The notes beneath the pieces are model-generated. The model ran no database searches. It was not told the origin of the DNA and was given only the letters and a program-made list of their open reading frames with translations. A stretch of 64,000 nucleotides of DNA, taken from NCBI RefSeq assembly GCF_025847235.1, contig NZ_JAOZEW010000004.1, positions 1-64,000 of the forward strand. The letters run 5' to 3'. The number at the start of each line of letters is the position of its first letter. Within the stretch, counting starts at the first letter, position 1. This stretch comes from Flavobacterium shii. Its GTDB lineage: Bacteria; Bacteroidota; Bacteroidia; Flavobacteriales; Flavobacteriaceae. Shown piece after piece: positions 1 to 9,942 of this stretch. The position numbers and the translations under genes are program-made.

Positions 1-54
1 AGTTTTACGCAAGGTGCGCAAAGTTTCCTTCTCACATCCTTCATTATCAAAATT
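1..54. repeat. Edge fragment of an intergenic repeat
   Basis: The first bases contain ACGCAAGGTGCGCAAAG, which resembles the arms of the nested palindromic repeat at 11329-11651 and the tracts near 25200 and 32530. Only one arm is in the window, so the element cannot be delimited. No gene is seen here. Confidence 0.35.
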
Positions 55-1275
55 TTATTCAAAGTGTAAAGCTTCTATAGGATCTAGTTTGGAAGCTTTT
101 AATGCCGGATAATAACCAAAAAAGATTCCTGTAATTGCACACACAAGAAATGAAAGAATAACCGATGATTCGGAAATTAATGTTGGCCAATGCAAAAAAT
201 ATTGTATCAACTCCGATGCTATAATTCCCAGAACAATCCCTATTAATCCTCCTGTTAAACTAATTAATATTGCTTCGACCAGAAATTGCAGTAAAATATC
301 TCTACCATTAGCCCCGATAGACATACGTAAGCCTATTTCCTTAGTTCGCTCCGTAACCGAAACATACATGATATTCATAATTCCGATTCCACCAATCAAT
401 AATGAAATCCCCGAAATTGCAGTTAGTAATACCGTTAATAACTGACTGGTAGAACTAAATGTATTGATTAATTCTGCTTGAGTACGTACCGTAAAATCAT
501 CCTCATCTTTAGGTTTCAATCGATGTGCTGTACGCATAATTGTCTCTATTTCTGCAGTTGCCAACTCTGTCTCACTCGCATTGGCTGTAGATGCATAGAT
601 GTTTTGCAGATAGATTGAGTTTGTTATCCTTTTTTGCACTGTAGTAAATGGAGAAATAATTATATCGTCCTGATCTTGTCCAAACGCATTTTCTCCTTTG
701 GATTCCAGTACGCCTATAACTCTAAAAGGGATTTTATTAAACCTAATTATTTGTCCTATTGGATTTACCCCGTACGGAAAAATATTATCTACTACTGTCT
801 GTCCGATTAGGCAAACTTTATTTGCAGTATGTGTATCCGATTCTCTAAAGGCAATTCCTTCTTTTAATGGCCAATCTCTAATTTTTAAGTAATCAAGACT
901 TACGCCCTGCATGGTCGTAGGCCAGTTAAGTGATCCATTAATTGCCTGTCCCTTGCTCGATACAGCGGGAGAAATAGCATTTAAGTGTATTGATTCTTTT
1001 TTTAACGCATCTACATCACTAAGAGTTAGAGTTTGTACATTAGAAAAATCTAACCGAGCTCCAGCAGCAATATTACTGTTTGGGCGAATCGTAATCATAT
1101 TCGATCCCATACTTGCCAATTGATCCTGAATACTTTTCTTAGAACCTTGTCCTATTGCTACCATGGCAATAACAGATGCTACCCCAATAATAATCCCCAA
1201 CATTGTTAGTAATGCCCGAAGTTTATTACGACGTAAAGCCTTTAAAGCTATTAGAAAAAGATTAGCTATTTTCAT
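55..1275 (-). CDS. MacB/FtsX-type ABC transporter permease
   Basis: Inner-membrane permease of a MacAB-type exporter, about 406 residues. There is one N-terminal membrane helix (about residues 17-42), a long periplasmic MacB-type domain, and three C-terminal helices with the FtsX signature around VSVTERTKEIGLRMSIGA. The ATPase is a separate gene rather than fused as in E. coli MacB. The start at 1275 (MKIANLF) is preferred over the upstream in-frame ATG at 1308 because it leaves a short 14-bp overlap with the ATPase gene and puts the first helix at the usual place. It is the last gene of a TolC-adaptor-ATPase-permease operon. The family exports macrolides, peptides or lipids by mechanotransmission; the substrate here is unknown. 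Confidence 0.9.
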   Translation of the reverse strand: MKIANLFLIALKALRRNKLRALLTMLGIIIGVASVIAMVAIGQGSKKSIQDQLASMGSNMITIRPNSNIAAGARLDFSNVQTLTLSDVDALKKESIHLNAISPAVSSKGQAINGSLNWPTTMQGVSLDYLKIRDWPLKEGIAFRESDTHTANKVCLIGQTVVDNIFPYGVNPIGQIIRFNKIPFRVIGVLESKGENAFGQDQDDIIISPFTTVQKRITNSIYLQNIYASTANASETELATAEIETIMRTAHRLKPKDEDDFTVRTQAELINTFSSTSQLLTVLLTAISGISLLIGGIGIMNIMYVSVTERTKEIGLRMSIGANGRDILLQFLVEAILISLTGGLIGIVLGIIASELIQYFLHWPTLISESSVILSFLVCAITGIFFGYYPALKASKLDPIEALHFE

Positions 1276-2026
1276 ATTTATAATCTTCATCCACATGAAA
1301 ATCTGCAAGCATTTGTTTGGCAGATTTTATGTTTTGGTTATTAAAATCTTTAATGATTCTTCCGTCCCGAAGCGTAATTGTTCTATTACTAAAAGCTGCT
1401 ATATCGGGCTCATGCGTCACAAAAATTATTGTTTTTCCTTGTTGATTTAATTCCTGAATCAATGCCATGATTTCATACGAAGTTCTGGAATCAAGGTTAC
1501 CCGTAGCTTCATCGGCAAGAATCATAACAGGATCATTTACTAATGCTCTTGCAATTGCTACACGTTGTTGCTGCCCTCCCGAAAGCTGATTTGGGAGGTG
1601 ATCCATACGATCGGCTAGTTTTACAGCTTCTAAGGCATGAATTGCTTTTTCGCGTCTTTCCTTTGTTGTAATTTTAGAATTATACAATAAAGGAAGTTCT
1701 ACGTTTTCTATTGCCGAGGTACGTGCCAATAAATTATAGGATTGAAATACAAAACCAATCTTGCTGTTTCTCAACGCTGCCAATTCATTTTTGGACAGTG
1801 TTTTTACATTAACCTGATCCAATAAATAATTTCCATTTGATGGTTTATCCAAGCATCCCAAAATATTAAGCAACGTCGTTTTTCCTGAACCACTACTTCC
1901 CATAATAGTTAAGAACTCACCTTCCATTACATCAAAAGAAATTCCCTTTAAGGCTCTTACGGTTTCAGATCCCATCGTAAATTCTCTTGTCAACTCTTGT
2001 ATTTCCAGAATCTTTTTTCCCATCAC
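1262..2026 (-). CDS. MacB/LolD-type ABC transporter ATP-binding protein
   Basis: Cytoplasmic ATPase partner of the adjacent permease, 254 residues. It has Walker [10 protein letters not shown] (about residues 43-51), the Q-loop [14 protein letters not shown], the signature [15 protein letters not shown], Walker [14 protein letters not shown] and the H-loop FVTHEP. A C-terminal tail of about 25 residues (ending [11 protein letters not shown]) extends past the usual end and overlaps the permease start. The first two codons are both Met, so the start may be 2026 or 2023. It lies 25 bp after the adaptor gene in the same operon. Confidence 0.93.
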   Translation of the reverse strand: MMGKKILEIQELTREFTMGSETVRALKGISFDVMEGEFLTIMGSSGSGKTTLLNILGCLDKPSNGNYLLDQVNVKTLSKNELAALRNSKIGFVFQSYNLLARTSAIENVELPLLYNSKITTKERREKAIHALEAVKLADRMDHLPNQLSGGQQQRVAIARALVNDPVMILADEATGNLDSRTSYEIMALIQELNQQGKTIIFVTHEPDIAAFSNRTITLRDGRIIKDFNNQNIKSAKQMLADFHVDEDYKYENS

Positions 2027-2051
2027 GATATATTTTGCGTTCTAAATACTA

Positions 2052-3332
2052 TTACTTTTTTCCTGATCCTGAAGTACCACCACCGCCTCGTTTTGGTATA
2101 AACGGACTTGAATCTGCTGTTTTAGAACTTTTAGCTTGTTTTAATGTATTGATTCCAGTAATAATTTCATCCTGTTCGGTTAATCCTTTAACTACCTGCA
2201 CATTAATATCATCATCCAATCCTATTCTTATATGCTTTGGTATCAATGAATCTCCTACCCTTTTCCAAACTATAGCTTTCTTATGATCAACGGTATCTTG
2301 TGTAGGTTTAGACAGTTTGTTGCCTCCGCTTTTACTCTTATTACCGTAACCTCCCTTGTTACTTCCTTTATTGTTTCCCAAGAACACTTTCCTAATTTTA
2401 AATTGTTTGCTTAATGTCGAATCAGGTTGAAATGCTATTGCTTTTGCCGAAATGAGCAAAGTGTTTTTTATTTCCTTGGTGTAAATAATAATATTTGCCG
2501 TCATTCCTGGCTTTAATTTTAAATCATCATTTGGTGCAGCGATAATTGTAGTATAGGTAACCACATTTGCAGAGATAGTAGGTTCTAATCGTACTTCTAG
2601 CACCTTTCCCTTAAACACGTCATCTGGAAAAGCATCAACAGTAAAAGTGGCACTCTCGCCAGCTTTTATGTTTCCTACATCGGCTTCATCAACTGATGCC
2701 TGAACTTGCATTTTCGTAAGATCTTTGGCAATACTAAAGAGCGTAGGAGTATTTAAACTTGCAGCCACAGTTTGTCCCTCACTAACTTTTCTCGTTAAAA
2801 CAGTACCATTGATAGGCGAGAAAATATTAGTAAACGAAAGGCTTTTTTGTACCGAGCTTAATTGTGCAGCAACACTTTTTACATTGTCTCTTGCAACTTC
2901 ATACTGGTTTTTTGCAGTTTCAAAATCGGCTCTACTAATCCCGCCAGCCTTATACAACTCCGTTTGTCGGTTAAAATTAGATTGCTGATAACTAAAATTG
3001 CTTTTCGCCAATTGCAAATTTGCTGTCATTTGCTGTACCTGTGCAAGAAATAGTGATTGATCTATTTGAGCCAATAAATCTCCTTTTTTTACTACCGAAT
3101 TAAAATCAACAAGTACCTTTTGGATCGTACCAGATACTTGTGTACCCACAGCGACTGTATCTACGGGTTGAATTTTTCCAGTTGCAGTTACACTGGTCGC
3201 AATATCTCCATAATGCGGATTTTCGGTAATTAATTCTACTGCATTACCCTCATTATGAAAAATATAATATGCTATGCCTCCTATAAGTAATAGCCCAATG
3301 ATGATGATGGTTATTAATTTATTTTTTTTCAT
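2052..3332 (-). CDS. MacA-type periplasmic adaptor (HlyD/MFP family)
   Basis: Membrane-anchored adaptor joining the MacB-type permease to the TolC-type channel. It has an N-terminal anchor helix (about residues 5-24), a lipoyl/barrel-sandwich half (VAVGTQVSGTIQKVLVDFNS), a coiled-coil hairpin (about 93-155), the second lipoyl half (IFSPINGTVLTRKVSEGQTV) and beta-barrel domains. Two low-complexity Gly/Lys/Ser segments are unusual: one near residues 318-340 (KGSNKGGYGNKSKSGGNK) and the C-terminal tail (KRGGGGTSGSGKK). It is 10 bp downstream of the TolC-type gene, so the four genes form one operon. Confidence 0.9.
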   Translation of the reverse strand: MKKNKLITIIIIGLLLIGGIAYYIFHNEGNAVELITENPHYGDIATSVTATGKIQPVDTVAVGTQVSGTIQKVLVDFNSVVKKGDLLAQIDQSLFLAQVQQMTANLQLAKSNFSYQQSNFNRQTELYKAGGISRADFETAKNQYEVARDNVKSVAAQLSSVQKSLSFTNIFSPINGTVLTRKVSEGQTVAASLNTPTLFSIAKDLTKMQVQASVDEADVGNIKAGESATFTVDAFPDDVFKGKVLEVRLEPTISANVVTYTTIIAAPNDDLKLKPGMTANIIIYTKEIKNTLLISAKAIAFQPDSTLSKQFKIRKVFLGNNKGSNKGGYGNKSKSGGNKLSKPTQDTVDHKKAIVWKRVGDSLIPKHIRIGLDDDINVQVVKGLTEQDEIITGINTLKQAKSSKTADSSPFIPKRGGGGTSGSGKK

Positions 3333-3342
3333 TTTGCTCTTT

Positions 3343-4683
3343 TTATAGTTTGATTGGATCTCCTTTAAAGAAATCGTATATTTTTAAACTCACTACAGAA
3401 TTATATTTCGATTGTATAAAATTTTGAAATGCCTGAATATATAAGTTCTTTTCCAAGAGATAATCTACCGTACTAATTCCGCCTAACCTAAGCTGTTCAT
3501 TCGCAATGCGGTAATTCTCGGTGTTGGCATCCAATTGTTCCTGAGCAGCTGTAAACTGAGATTGAGCGCTTAGAACATTTATATAAGCTTGTTCTACTTT
3601 TTGAGAAAGTAACGTCTCGGTATTGAGTAAATCTAGTTTAGATTGATCAACAGCAATTTTTGATTTTTCAACACTGGTTTTTGCTATTCGGTTGTTAAAT
3701 ATCGGGATTGATAAAGACAGCCCTAAAGCCTGATAAAAATTATTATCTATTTGTTTTGGGACTGGAGTACTTTGATTATCCGAATATCCCGAAGCCAGAG
3801 TTCCGCTAGCATTAAGTGTAGGTAAAAAACCTGCTTTGGATTTTAATAATTGTAAATCGGCGGCATCTTTTTCTAATTGGCTACTTTTAATTTCCGGTCT
3901 TTGTTCCAATGCTATTTTCTGAGCTTCTTCCAACTCTACTATTGGTAAAGTGGTAACCAGTGTTTCCGGTTTCTGAACTTTTAAATTATATCCTGAAGGC
4001 AGTTGTAGTAATTGCTTTAATGTTAATATATTCTGGCGCTCATTATTCTGGGAAGCAATTAAATTATAGTTATCTGTTGCTACCTGAGCTTTTAATAAAA
4101 CATAATCTTTTTTGGCAATACTTCCTGCATTGTATTGTAAATCACCTAATTTAAGTTGTGCTTTTGATGTTTCCAAAAGTTCATTTAGGTAGACGTTATT
4201 TTCTTTTGCCAACAGAATTGCTAAGTACGATTGAGTAATCAGGATTGTAACATCATTCTCGGCTGCTTGAGCATTAAATTGTGCCGACTCTGTTAGCATT
4301 TTTTTCTGTTTTATATCATTATTCAGATATCCTCCATTGTATAAAACCATAGATGATCCTAGTGAATAATTTCCAGCATAACTAGACTGACTCTGGAATC
4401 CCCCAACTAATACATCTGTATTCTTGGCATGTGTATACGATTGTGAAGCATTACCCAAAAGATTAGGGTATTTTGCCGCTTTGGACAATAGTAAATCCTG
4501 CTCTGTAGATTTGGTCGTTAATCGTAATGTATTAATTTGAATGTTTTGTTGCTTGGAGTAAGCAATACATTGTTCCAGATTCCATACTGCTGGTAATTGA
4601 TTTGGTTCAGGAGTTTGTGCATAAATATGCCCAGAATGAATAATCACAATTACCATTAGAGTATTTATCATAAATGACCTCAT
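3343..4683 (-). CDS. TolC-family outer membrane efflux protein
   Basis: Outer-membrane channel of the MacAB-type exporter, 446 residues, first gene of the operon. A signal peptide ends near IYAQ (residue 23). The duplicated OEP architecture shows as two alpha-helical repeats, with motifs such as AQKIALEQRPEIKSSQLEK and the closing segment RLGGISTVDYLLEKNLYIQA. There is no lipobox cysteine, unlike the outer-membrane factor at 9943-11328. An alternative start at 4671 (residue 5) would also give a signal peptide. Confidence 0.9.
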   Translation of the reverse strand: MRSFMINTLMVIVIIHSGHIYAQTPEPNQLPAVWNLEQCIAYSKQQNIQINTLRLTTKSTEQDLLLSKAAKYPNLLGNASQSYTHAKNTDVLVGGFQSQSSYAGNYSLGSSMVLYNGGYLNNDIKQKKMLTESAQFNAQAAENDVTILITQSYLAILLAKENNVYLNELLETSKAQLKLGDLQYNAGSIAKKDYVLLKAQVATDNYNLIASQNNERQNILTLKQLLQLPSGYNLKVQKPETLVTTLPIVELEEAQKIALEQRPEIKSSQLEKDAADLQLLKSKAGFLPTLNASGTLASGYSDNQSTPVPKQIDNNFYQALGLSLSIPIFNNRIAKTSVEKSKIAVDQSKLDLLNTETLLSQKVEQAYINVLSAQSQFTAAQEQLDANTENYRIANEQLRLGGISTVDYLLEKNLYIQAFQNFIQSKYNSVVSLKIYDFFKGDPIKL

Positions 4684-5022
4684 ACATGTATTTAATTTAA
4701 ATTAAGAAAAATAAATTGTAACCTGAGTCTTAGATAATAAAAATTTGCTTTAAGCGTATTATGGATTTAACCAAAAAGGGGGATTTTGTAAATTATTAAC
4801 GTTATACAAAACGAATAATCATATCAAATATAATAATAATTTTAACACTTTTACAGAACTAAAACCATGCAATCTTGCTTTAATTCAGTGGAATACTTAA
4901 TAACTGCATATTCATATTGATTGTAAGACTATTTAAAGCCATAAAGGTTTATTTAATAAATATTTTTTTTTGAAACATTCCCTTAAATAGTCTTACATAA
5001 TATATAATTAAACTGCAGCTAT
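4684..5022. other. Intergenic region between TolC and P-type ATPase genes
   Basis: AT-rich, 339 bp, no credible ORF. It should contain the promoter of the TolC/MacAB operon and the 3' end of nothing else, since both flanking genes read leftwards. Its only clear structure is the inverted repeat at 4922-4997. Confidence 0.6.
4922..4997. repeat. 15-bp perfect inverted repeat, 46-bp spacer
   Basis: Arms TGTAAGACTATTTAA (4922-4936) and its exact reverse complement (4983-4997) flank an AT-rich core containing a run of T. It lies just after the stop of the P-type ATPase gene on the minus strand. It could fold as a 3' stem-loop of that mRNA or be a small palindromic element. The spacing is long for a simple terminator. 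Confidence 0.7.
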
Positions 5023-7575
5023 CTAGCGATGTTTTCTATGTTTCTTTAGCATTACCTGATAAAACTTATGTTTCATAATTTCGGCAGATAAAATATAGAT
5101 TGTAATCAATATAAACATCCATACATAAAGCATGAAAGGCAATTTGACAAAATCAAACCATGTCGATAACGGTGTAAATGGCAATACTAGCACAAATAAC
5201 ACTATTATTGCTGTTGCGATACATAAATATTTCCCTGGCAAACTCTTAAAAAATGGCAAGCGGGTTCGTACTACAAGTACAATTAATGTTGCCGATATTA
5301 CAGATTCTATAAACCATGCTGTTTGAAATTCCTTTTCTTTGGCGTGAAAAATAAACAATAGCACTCCAAACATTAAAAAATCGAATACGGAGCTTAACAA
5401 CCCAAAAACAATCATGAATTTTCTAATGAAAGAAATATCCCAACGCTGTGGTGATTGTATATTAAGATCGTCTACCCTATCTGTGGCAATTGCCATTTCG
5501 GGAAAATCGGTTAAAAGATTTGTCAATAAAATCTGTTTAGGCAATAAAGGCAAAAAGGGAAGAAATAACGAAGCTCCCGCCATACTAAACATATTACCAA
5601 AATTGGCACTTGTTGCCATAAAAATATATTTCATGGTATTGGTAAATGTTTTGCGTCCTTCTACAACACCATTTGTCAAAACATCCAAATCCTGACTTAG
5701 TAATACAATATCTGCAGCTTCTTTTGCAACATCTACAGCAGTATCTACAGAGATACCCACATCTGCAGTGTGTAATGCCGGTGCATCATTTATACCATCT
5801 CCCATAAATCCTACTACATTCCCACCACTTTTTAATATTGCAATAATGCGCTCTTTTTGATTCGGCTCTACTTCTGCAAAAATATCAGTATGTATTGCCT
5901 GATTCATAAGTGCTGCTTTGGTCATTTTTTGCAATTGAGCACCAGTGAGTATTTTAGGATCTTTAATTCCTACCTGCAATGCTAAGCTTTTTGCTACAAG
6001 CGCATTATCACCAGTAATAATTTTAAGTTGTACGCCTAATGTATTAAGCTTATTAATTATTGCTTCGACACCTGGTTTTGGAGGATCGAATAAAGTAATA
6101 AAACCTAAAAAAACCATATTCTTCTCATCATCACGCGTAAAATCGCCAGACCCAGTAACAGGTGTATAGGCAACTCCTAAAGTTCTAAAACCTGCTTCAC
6201 TTAATTCTTCATACTGTTTTAATATCGCTGCTTTTGAAGCCGATATATCCGTCAATTTTCCTTCCGAAATTTCTGCCTGACTACATATAGATAATATAGA
6301 ATTTAAAGCTCCTTTGGTAATCGCCAATTTTAAATTTCCTTCTTTTACGATAATTGTCAAACGTTTACGAATAAAATCATAAGGAATCTCAGACTCAACC
6401 GAAAAAGTATTTTTGGAACCATCATAAGAGGAACAAATAGCGACGTCGATAGGATTACGAAATCCTTGTTGCATTGATGCATTTAACCAAGCATATTGTA
6501 ATACCTTATCACTATGATTTCCGTTAATATCCAAAGTGTCTTTTAAATTTACTTTCCCCTCTGTAATTGTACCCGTTTTATCCGAACATAGAATATTCAT
6601 ACTTCCTATATTCTCAATAGATGAAAGACGTTTTACAATAACCTGTAGTTTAGCCATTCTTTTGGCTCCCGTAGAAAGGTTTACACTAATAATAGCGGGA
6701 AGTAATTGTGGGGTTAATCCAACTGCGAGTGCGAGTGAGAATAAGAAAGAATCCAAAACTGGTTTATGCAAAAATACATTTACACCAAAAATGATGATTA
6801 CCAGAATAAGCGTAACTTCCATTAATAAATAACCAAATTTACGGATACCTGTTTCAAAATCTGTTTCTGGTGCTTTTAATTGCAAATTGGTAGATATTTT
6901 TCCAAACTCTGTAAGCTTTGCTGTTGCCATTACCAATGCTGTAGCTTTTCCGCTAATAACACTTGCTCCCATAAACAAAGTGTTACTTCTTTTGGAAAGA
7001 ACTGTATTTGCAGGAAGTGGATCGCCGCTACTCTTTTCTACAGGAAAGGTTTCTCCGGTAAAAGCAGCTTCATCGACAAATAATTCTTTTGAATCTATAA
7101 TAAGACAATCGCCCGGGATAATATCTCCGGCAGATAATGTTACAATATCACCTGGAACAACATCCTCCACAGCAATTTCTTTTGTAACTCCTTGTCTAAT
7201 TACACTACATTTTAATCGAACCATCTTTAATAGTTCTTTCACCGCATTTGCAGCGCCTTTTTCCTGCCAAAAGCCAAGAAAACTACTTAGTAATACAATG
7301 CAAAGAATAATTAAAGTATCGGAGACGTCTCCTAAACCTGCAGATAATAATGCAGCGATAATAAGTAATAAAGTAATCGGACTTTTAAATTGCGAAATAA
7401 ACAAAATAAACATCGAAGAATTCGAGTTATTCTTTAAAGTATTAGGACCATATTGTTTTAATCTTTGTGCTACTTCCGAATCACTAAGACCTTTTGGATT
7501 TGCTGCTAATTTGCGATAAGCATCATCGACACTTAAGCTCCAAAAACTATTTTCATTCTCAGATTTGTTTTCCAT
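5023..7575 (-). CDS. mgtA: Magnesium-translocating P-type ATPase (MgtA type)
   Basis: Inner-membrane P-type ATPase of class IIIB, 850 residues, close to the family's usual length. It has an N-terminal cation-ATPase domain, the dephosphorylation motif TGE (173-175), the membrane motif GLTPQLLP (286-293), the phosphorylation loop DKTGT with Asp332, and the hinge GDGINDAPAL. The GLTPxxLP motif and overall order match MgtA/MgtB rather than Ca or heavy-metal pumps. It probably imports Mg2+. It is monocistronic, with 339 bp to the next gene. No MgtC or MgtS-like gene is nearby, and no leader riboswitch was recognised in the 341-bp upstream region. Confidence 0.9.
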   Translation of the reverse strand: MENKSENENSFWSLSVDDAYRKLAANPKGLSDSEVAQRLKQYGPNTLKNNSNSSMFILFISQFKSPITLLLIIAALLSAGLGDVSDTLIILCIVLLSSFLGFWQEKGAANAVKELLKMVRLKCSVIRQGVTKEIAVEDVVPGDIVTLSAGDIIPGDCLIIDSKELFVDEAAFTGETFPVEKSSGDPLPANTVLSKRSNTLFMGASVISGKATALVMATAKLTEFGKISTNLQLKAPETDFETGIRKFGYLLMEVTLILVIIIFGVNVFLHKPVLDSFLFSLALAVGLTPQLLPAIISVNLSTGAKRMAKLQVIVKRLSSIENIGSMNILCSDKTGTITEGKVNLKDTLDINGNHSDKVLQYAWLNASMQQGFRNPIDVAICSSYDGSKNTFSVESEIPYDFIRKRLTIIVKEGNLKLAITKGALNSILSICSQAEISEGKLTDISASKAAILKQYEELSEAGFRTLGVAYTPVTGSGDFTRDDEKNMVFLGFITLFDPPKPGVEAIINKLNTLGVQLKIITGDNALVAKSLALQVGIKDPKILTGAQLQKMTKAALMNQAIHTDIFAEVEPNQKERIIAILKSGGNVVGFMGDGINDAPALHTADVGISVDTAVDVAKEAADIVLLSQDLDVLTNGVVEGRKTFTNTMKYIFMATSANFGNMFSMAGASLFLPFLPLLPKQILLTNLLTDFPEMAIATDRVDDLNIQSPQRWDISFIRKFMIVFGLLSSVFDFLMFGVLLFIFHAKEKEFQTAWFIESVISATLIVLVVRTRLPFFKSLPGKYLCIATAIIVLFVLVLPFTPLSTWFDFVKLPFMLYVWMFILITIYILSAEIMKHKFYQVMLKKHRKHR

Positions 7576-7916
7576 AAAACTTATTATAAATGGTTTACAT
7601 AAAGGTAGTAAATAATATCTTACTATTTTAAATAATGAAATTTCGTAATCGGATTATTTCTAGATTATCAAATTATTAATGAGAAATAAACATTGATAAA
7701 ACTTCTATTTTTTACTCTATAATCATCTCAATTATTCATAGAATAAAACCAAGAAATACAACACCTAATAAGCTGACATACCATAAACTACACATAATTT
7801 ACATGCAGACGTTTATGAAAATTAAATTTTGCTAAAAAAATAAAAACGCAATAAAACAAAGCATCTTTTTTAATACATTTATCAACCTTTAACCAACTTA
7901 AACCACATAAAATAAA
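7576..7916. other. Divergent intergenic region, no gene
   Basis: 341 bp between the leftward P-type ATPase and the rightward methyltransferase. It must hold both promoters, but I found no clean TAnnTTTG box in either direction. No ORF or convincing RNA structure was seen. Confidence 0.5.
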
Positions 7917-8558
7917 ATGAAATCGAACATTAGCAAACAGCTGGAAAATTTAGAAAAATTTAGAAAAAAATGTAGCTGGAACTACAAATATGCATTAGGA
8001 AAATGGGATTTCATGAAATATGAGAAAACCAGATATGAAAAGATTATTGAGTTCATTAAAACTTCCAACATTAAGGAACCAAAAATATTAGATTTAGGAT
8101 GTGGATATGGAGCACTTAACTCTTATTTAAAAGAATCTGATTATGCTACAATATCAGGTGTTGACTTATCATCTACGGCAATTAACAAAGCCAAAAAGCA
8201 AAACTTTATAAACTCTTCTTTTCAGATTGCAGATCTTAATAAATTTGATACCAAGGAGCAATATGATATCGTTATTTTTAATGAAGTACTTTATTATCTG
8301 GATGATCAAAAAAATCTAGTCTCAAGATTTGTCAAGAATACCAATAGTGACTATTTGATAATTTCGCTTTTTAAAGATTCAAATGATAATGATATTATAA
8401 ACGTGTTGTCAAATGAATATGTACTATTACAAAAAGAACTTGTAAAACAATCCACTAAAATTTTCTGGCATATTTATCTCTTCAAAGTAAAACCTGCTCT
8501 TCGAGCTGTTTTTTTATTCTTCACTGCAGATGTGACAGACTTAGCTTTATTTATTTAA
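7917..8558 (+). CDS. Class I SAM-dependent methyltransferase
   Basis: Cytoplasmic methyltransferase of 213 residues. The SAM-binding motif I ILDLGCGYGALNSYL is near residues 57-71, the acidic motif II is GVDLSSTAINKAKK, and motif post-I/IV is YDIVIFNEVLYYLDD. The fold resembles the NodS/small-molecule methyltransferase group, but nothing identifies the acceptor. It is monocistronic and followed by a good terminator at 8588-8619. The C-terminus (LRAVFLFFTADVTDLALFI) is hydrophobic, which is unusual but too short to call a membrane anchor. Confidence 0.82.
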   Translation: MKSNISKQLENLEKFRKKCSWNYKYALGKWDFMKYEKTRYEKIIEFIKTSNIKEPKILDLGCGYGALNSYLKESDYATISGVDLSSTAINKAKKQNFINSSFQIADLNKFDTKEQYDIVIFNEVLYYLDDQKNLVSRFVKNTNSDYLIISLFKDSNDNDIINVLSNEYVLLQKELVKQSTKIFWHIYLFKVKPALRAVFLFFTADVTDLALFI

Positions 8559-8587
8559 ATTCTCCTTTTTGGTGTTCCTAAATAAAC

Positions 8588-8619
8588 AAGAATTGCTGTC
8601 TGAAAAGATAGCAATTCTT
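8588..8619 (+). terminator. Terminator of the methyltransferase gene
   Basis: A 10-bp perfect stem (AAGAATTGCT / AGCAATTCTT) with a 12-base loop lies 30 bp after the stop. The following bases are AT-rich, but the T-run is weak. Confidence 0.7.
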
Positions 8620-8772
8620 ATAAATATAGTATTGATTTTCAATCCCACATACAAACAATTCCATTTGTAGTCATCTTAGCAGGAAAATGATTAATTTTGA
8701 TATAAGCAGTAAATAGAATTGATATTTACCTACAATTACCTTGGTTATTAATAGAATAAAACAATTAAAATT

Positions 8773-9846
8773 ATGTGGCATAAAACCAAAATAACAGAAA
8801 TTTTAAAAATTAAATATCCTATTCTTCAAGGTCCTATGGGCGGCGGTTTTTCGACAGTAGATTTACTGGCTACTGTTTCTAATATGGGAGGATTAGGCAG
8901 TTTTGGGGCTTATACTCTTACTCCACAAGAAATTCTGGAAGCAGGTAAAAACATACAAGCTTCTACCGATAAACCATATAATATCAATTTATGGGTATCC
9001 GATGTCGATGAACAATTGAATAATTATTCCACCGAAAGCTTAGCTAAAATTACTAAACTTTTTAAACCTTATTTTGATGAGCTTAATATTCCCATTCCTG
9101 AACTAAATATTGATATACCTTCGAAATTTGAACAACAAGTTGAAGTTCTTTTTCAGATAAAACCTGCTGTTTTCAGCTTTATATTTGGGATTCCATCAGA
9201 AGACATATTAAAAGAGTGTCGCCATTTAGGCATTAAAACTGTTGGTGGTGCAACAACTCTGGATGAAGCTTTATTTCTCGAAAGTCATGGTGTTGATGCC
9301 ATTGTTGCCGCAGGTTTTGAAGCAGGTGGACATCGCCCTTCTTTCCTAAAACCCTCAGAAAATTCATTAACAGGTACATTTGCTCTTGTGCAACAACTAA
9401 AAGCCAAAATACAAACACCAATTATAGCTGCTGGTGGTATTGTAGATGCCAAAGGTGTAGCTGCAGCGCTTACCTTGGGTGCAGATGCTGTGCAATTAGG
9501 CACTGCTTTCTTAGCATGTGACGAATCTGCTGCAACACCTGAACATAAAAAAACACTATTTTCTGAAACCGCACAATATACTATACTTTCTAAATCCCTT
9601 ACCGGAAGAATGGGTCGAATGATAACCAATCGCATTGCCGAAGAAATAAAGTTTGAAACCGAAGTATTACCATTTCCTCTTCAAACAAGATTAATGGCAT
9701 CCCTTAAAACTGCTGCTCTCGCTCAAGGCAAAACAGAACTAGTTAATTTTTGGTCCGGACAAAATGCAGTTAACCTAAAACATACTAGTGCAAAAGAATT
9801 AATGCTTTCTTTAATAAATGAGACTAACAAAATATTGAAATATTAA
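8773..9846 (+). CDS. Nitronate monooxygenase (2-nitropropane dioxygenase family)
   Basis: FMN-dependent TIM-barrel enzyme of 357 residues that oxidises alkyl nitronates such as propionate 3-nitronate. It has the N-terminal FMN motif ILQGPMGGG (about residues 17-25), the catalytic-His region AAGFEAGGHRPS, and the phosphate-binding segment AAGGIVDAKGVAAALTLGAD followed by QLGTAFLACDES. These match class I-like nitronate monooxygenases. It stands alone, separated from the next gene by a bidirectional terminator. A detoxification role is the usual inference. Confidence 0.9.
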   Translation: MWHKTKITEILKIKYPILQGPMGGGFSTVDLLATVSNMGGLGSFGAYTLTPQEILEAGKNIQASTDKPYNINLWVSDVDEQLNNYSTESLAKITKLFKPYFDELNIPIPELNIDIPSKFEQQVEVLFQIKPAVFSFIFGIPSEDILKECRHLGIKTVGGATTLDEALFLESHGVDAIVAAGFEAGGHRPSFLKPSENSLTGTFALVQQLKAKIQTPIIAAGGIVDAKGVAAALTLGADAVQLGTAFLACDESAATPEHKKTLFSETAQYTILSKSLTGRMGRMITNRIAEEIKFETEVLPFPLQTRLMASLKTAALAQGKTELVNFWSGQNAVNLKHTSAKELMLSLINETNKILKY

Positions 9847-9886
9847 AACATTGTCTTAAACGTAGACTATACAGATATTAAAACAT

Positions 9887-9918
9887 AAAGCCCAACTCTA
9901 AAATTAGAATTGGGCTTT
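9887..9918. terminator. Bidirectional terminator
   Basis: Stem AAAGCCCAA / TTGGGCTTT with an inner TCTA/TAGA helix sits between the convergent nitronate monooxygenase and outer-membrane factor genes. A-run on one side and T-run on the other suit both directions. Confidence 0.85.
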
Positions 9919-9942
9919 TATTGTTTCTTGAATTATCTTAAA

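Noticed and set aside
6887..7519. 210-codon open frame on the plus strand
   Set aside because: It lies antisense within the P-type ATPase gene, whose motifs are all intact; its translation shows no family pattern or signal sequence.
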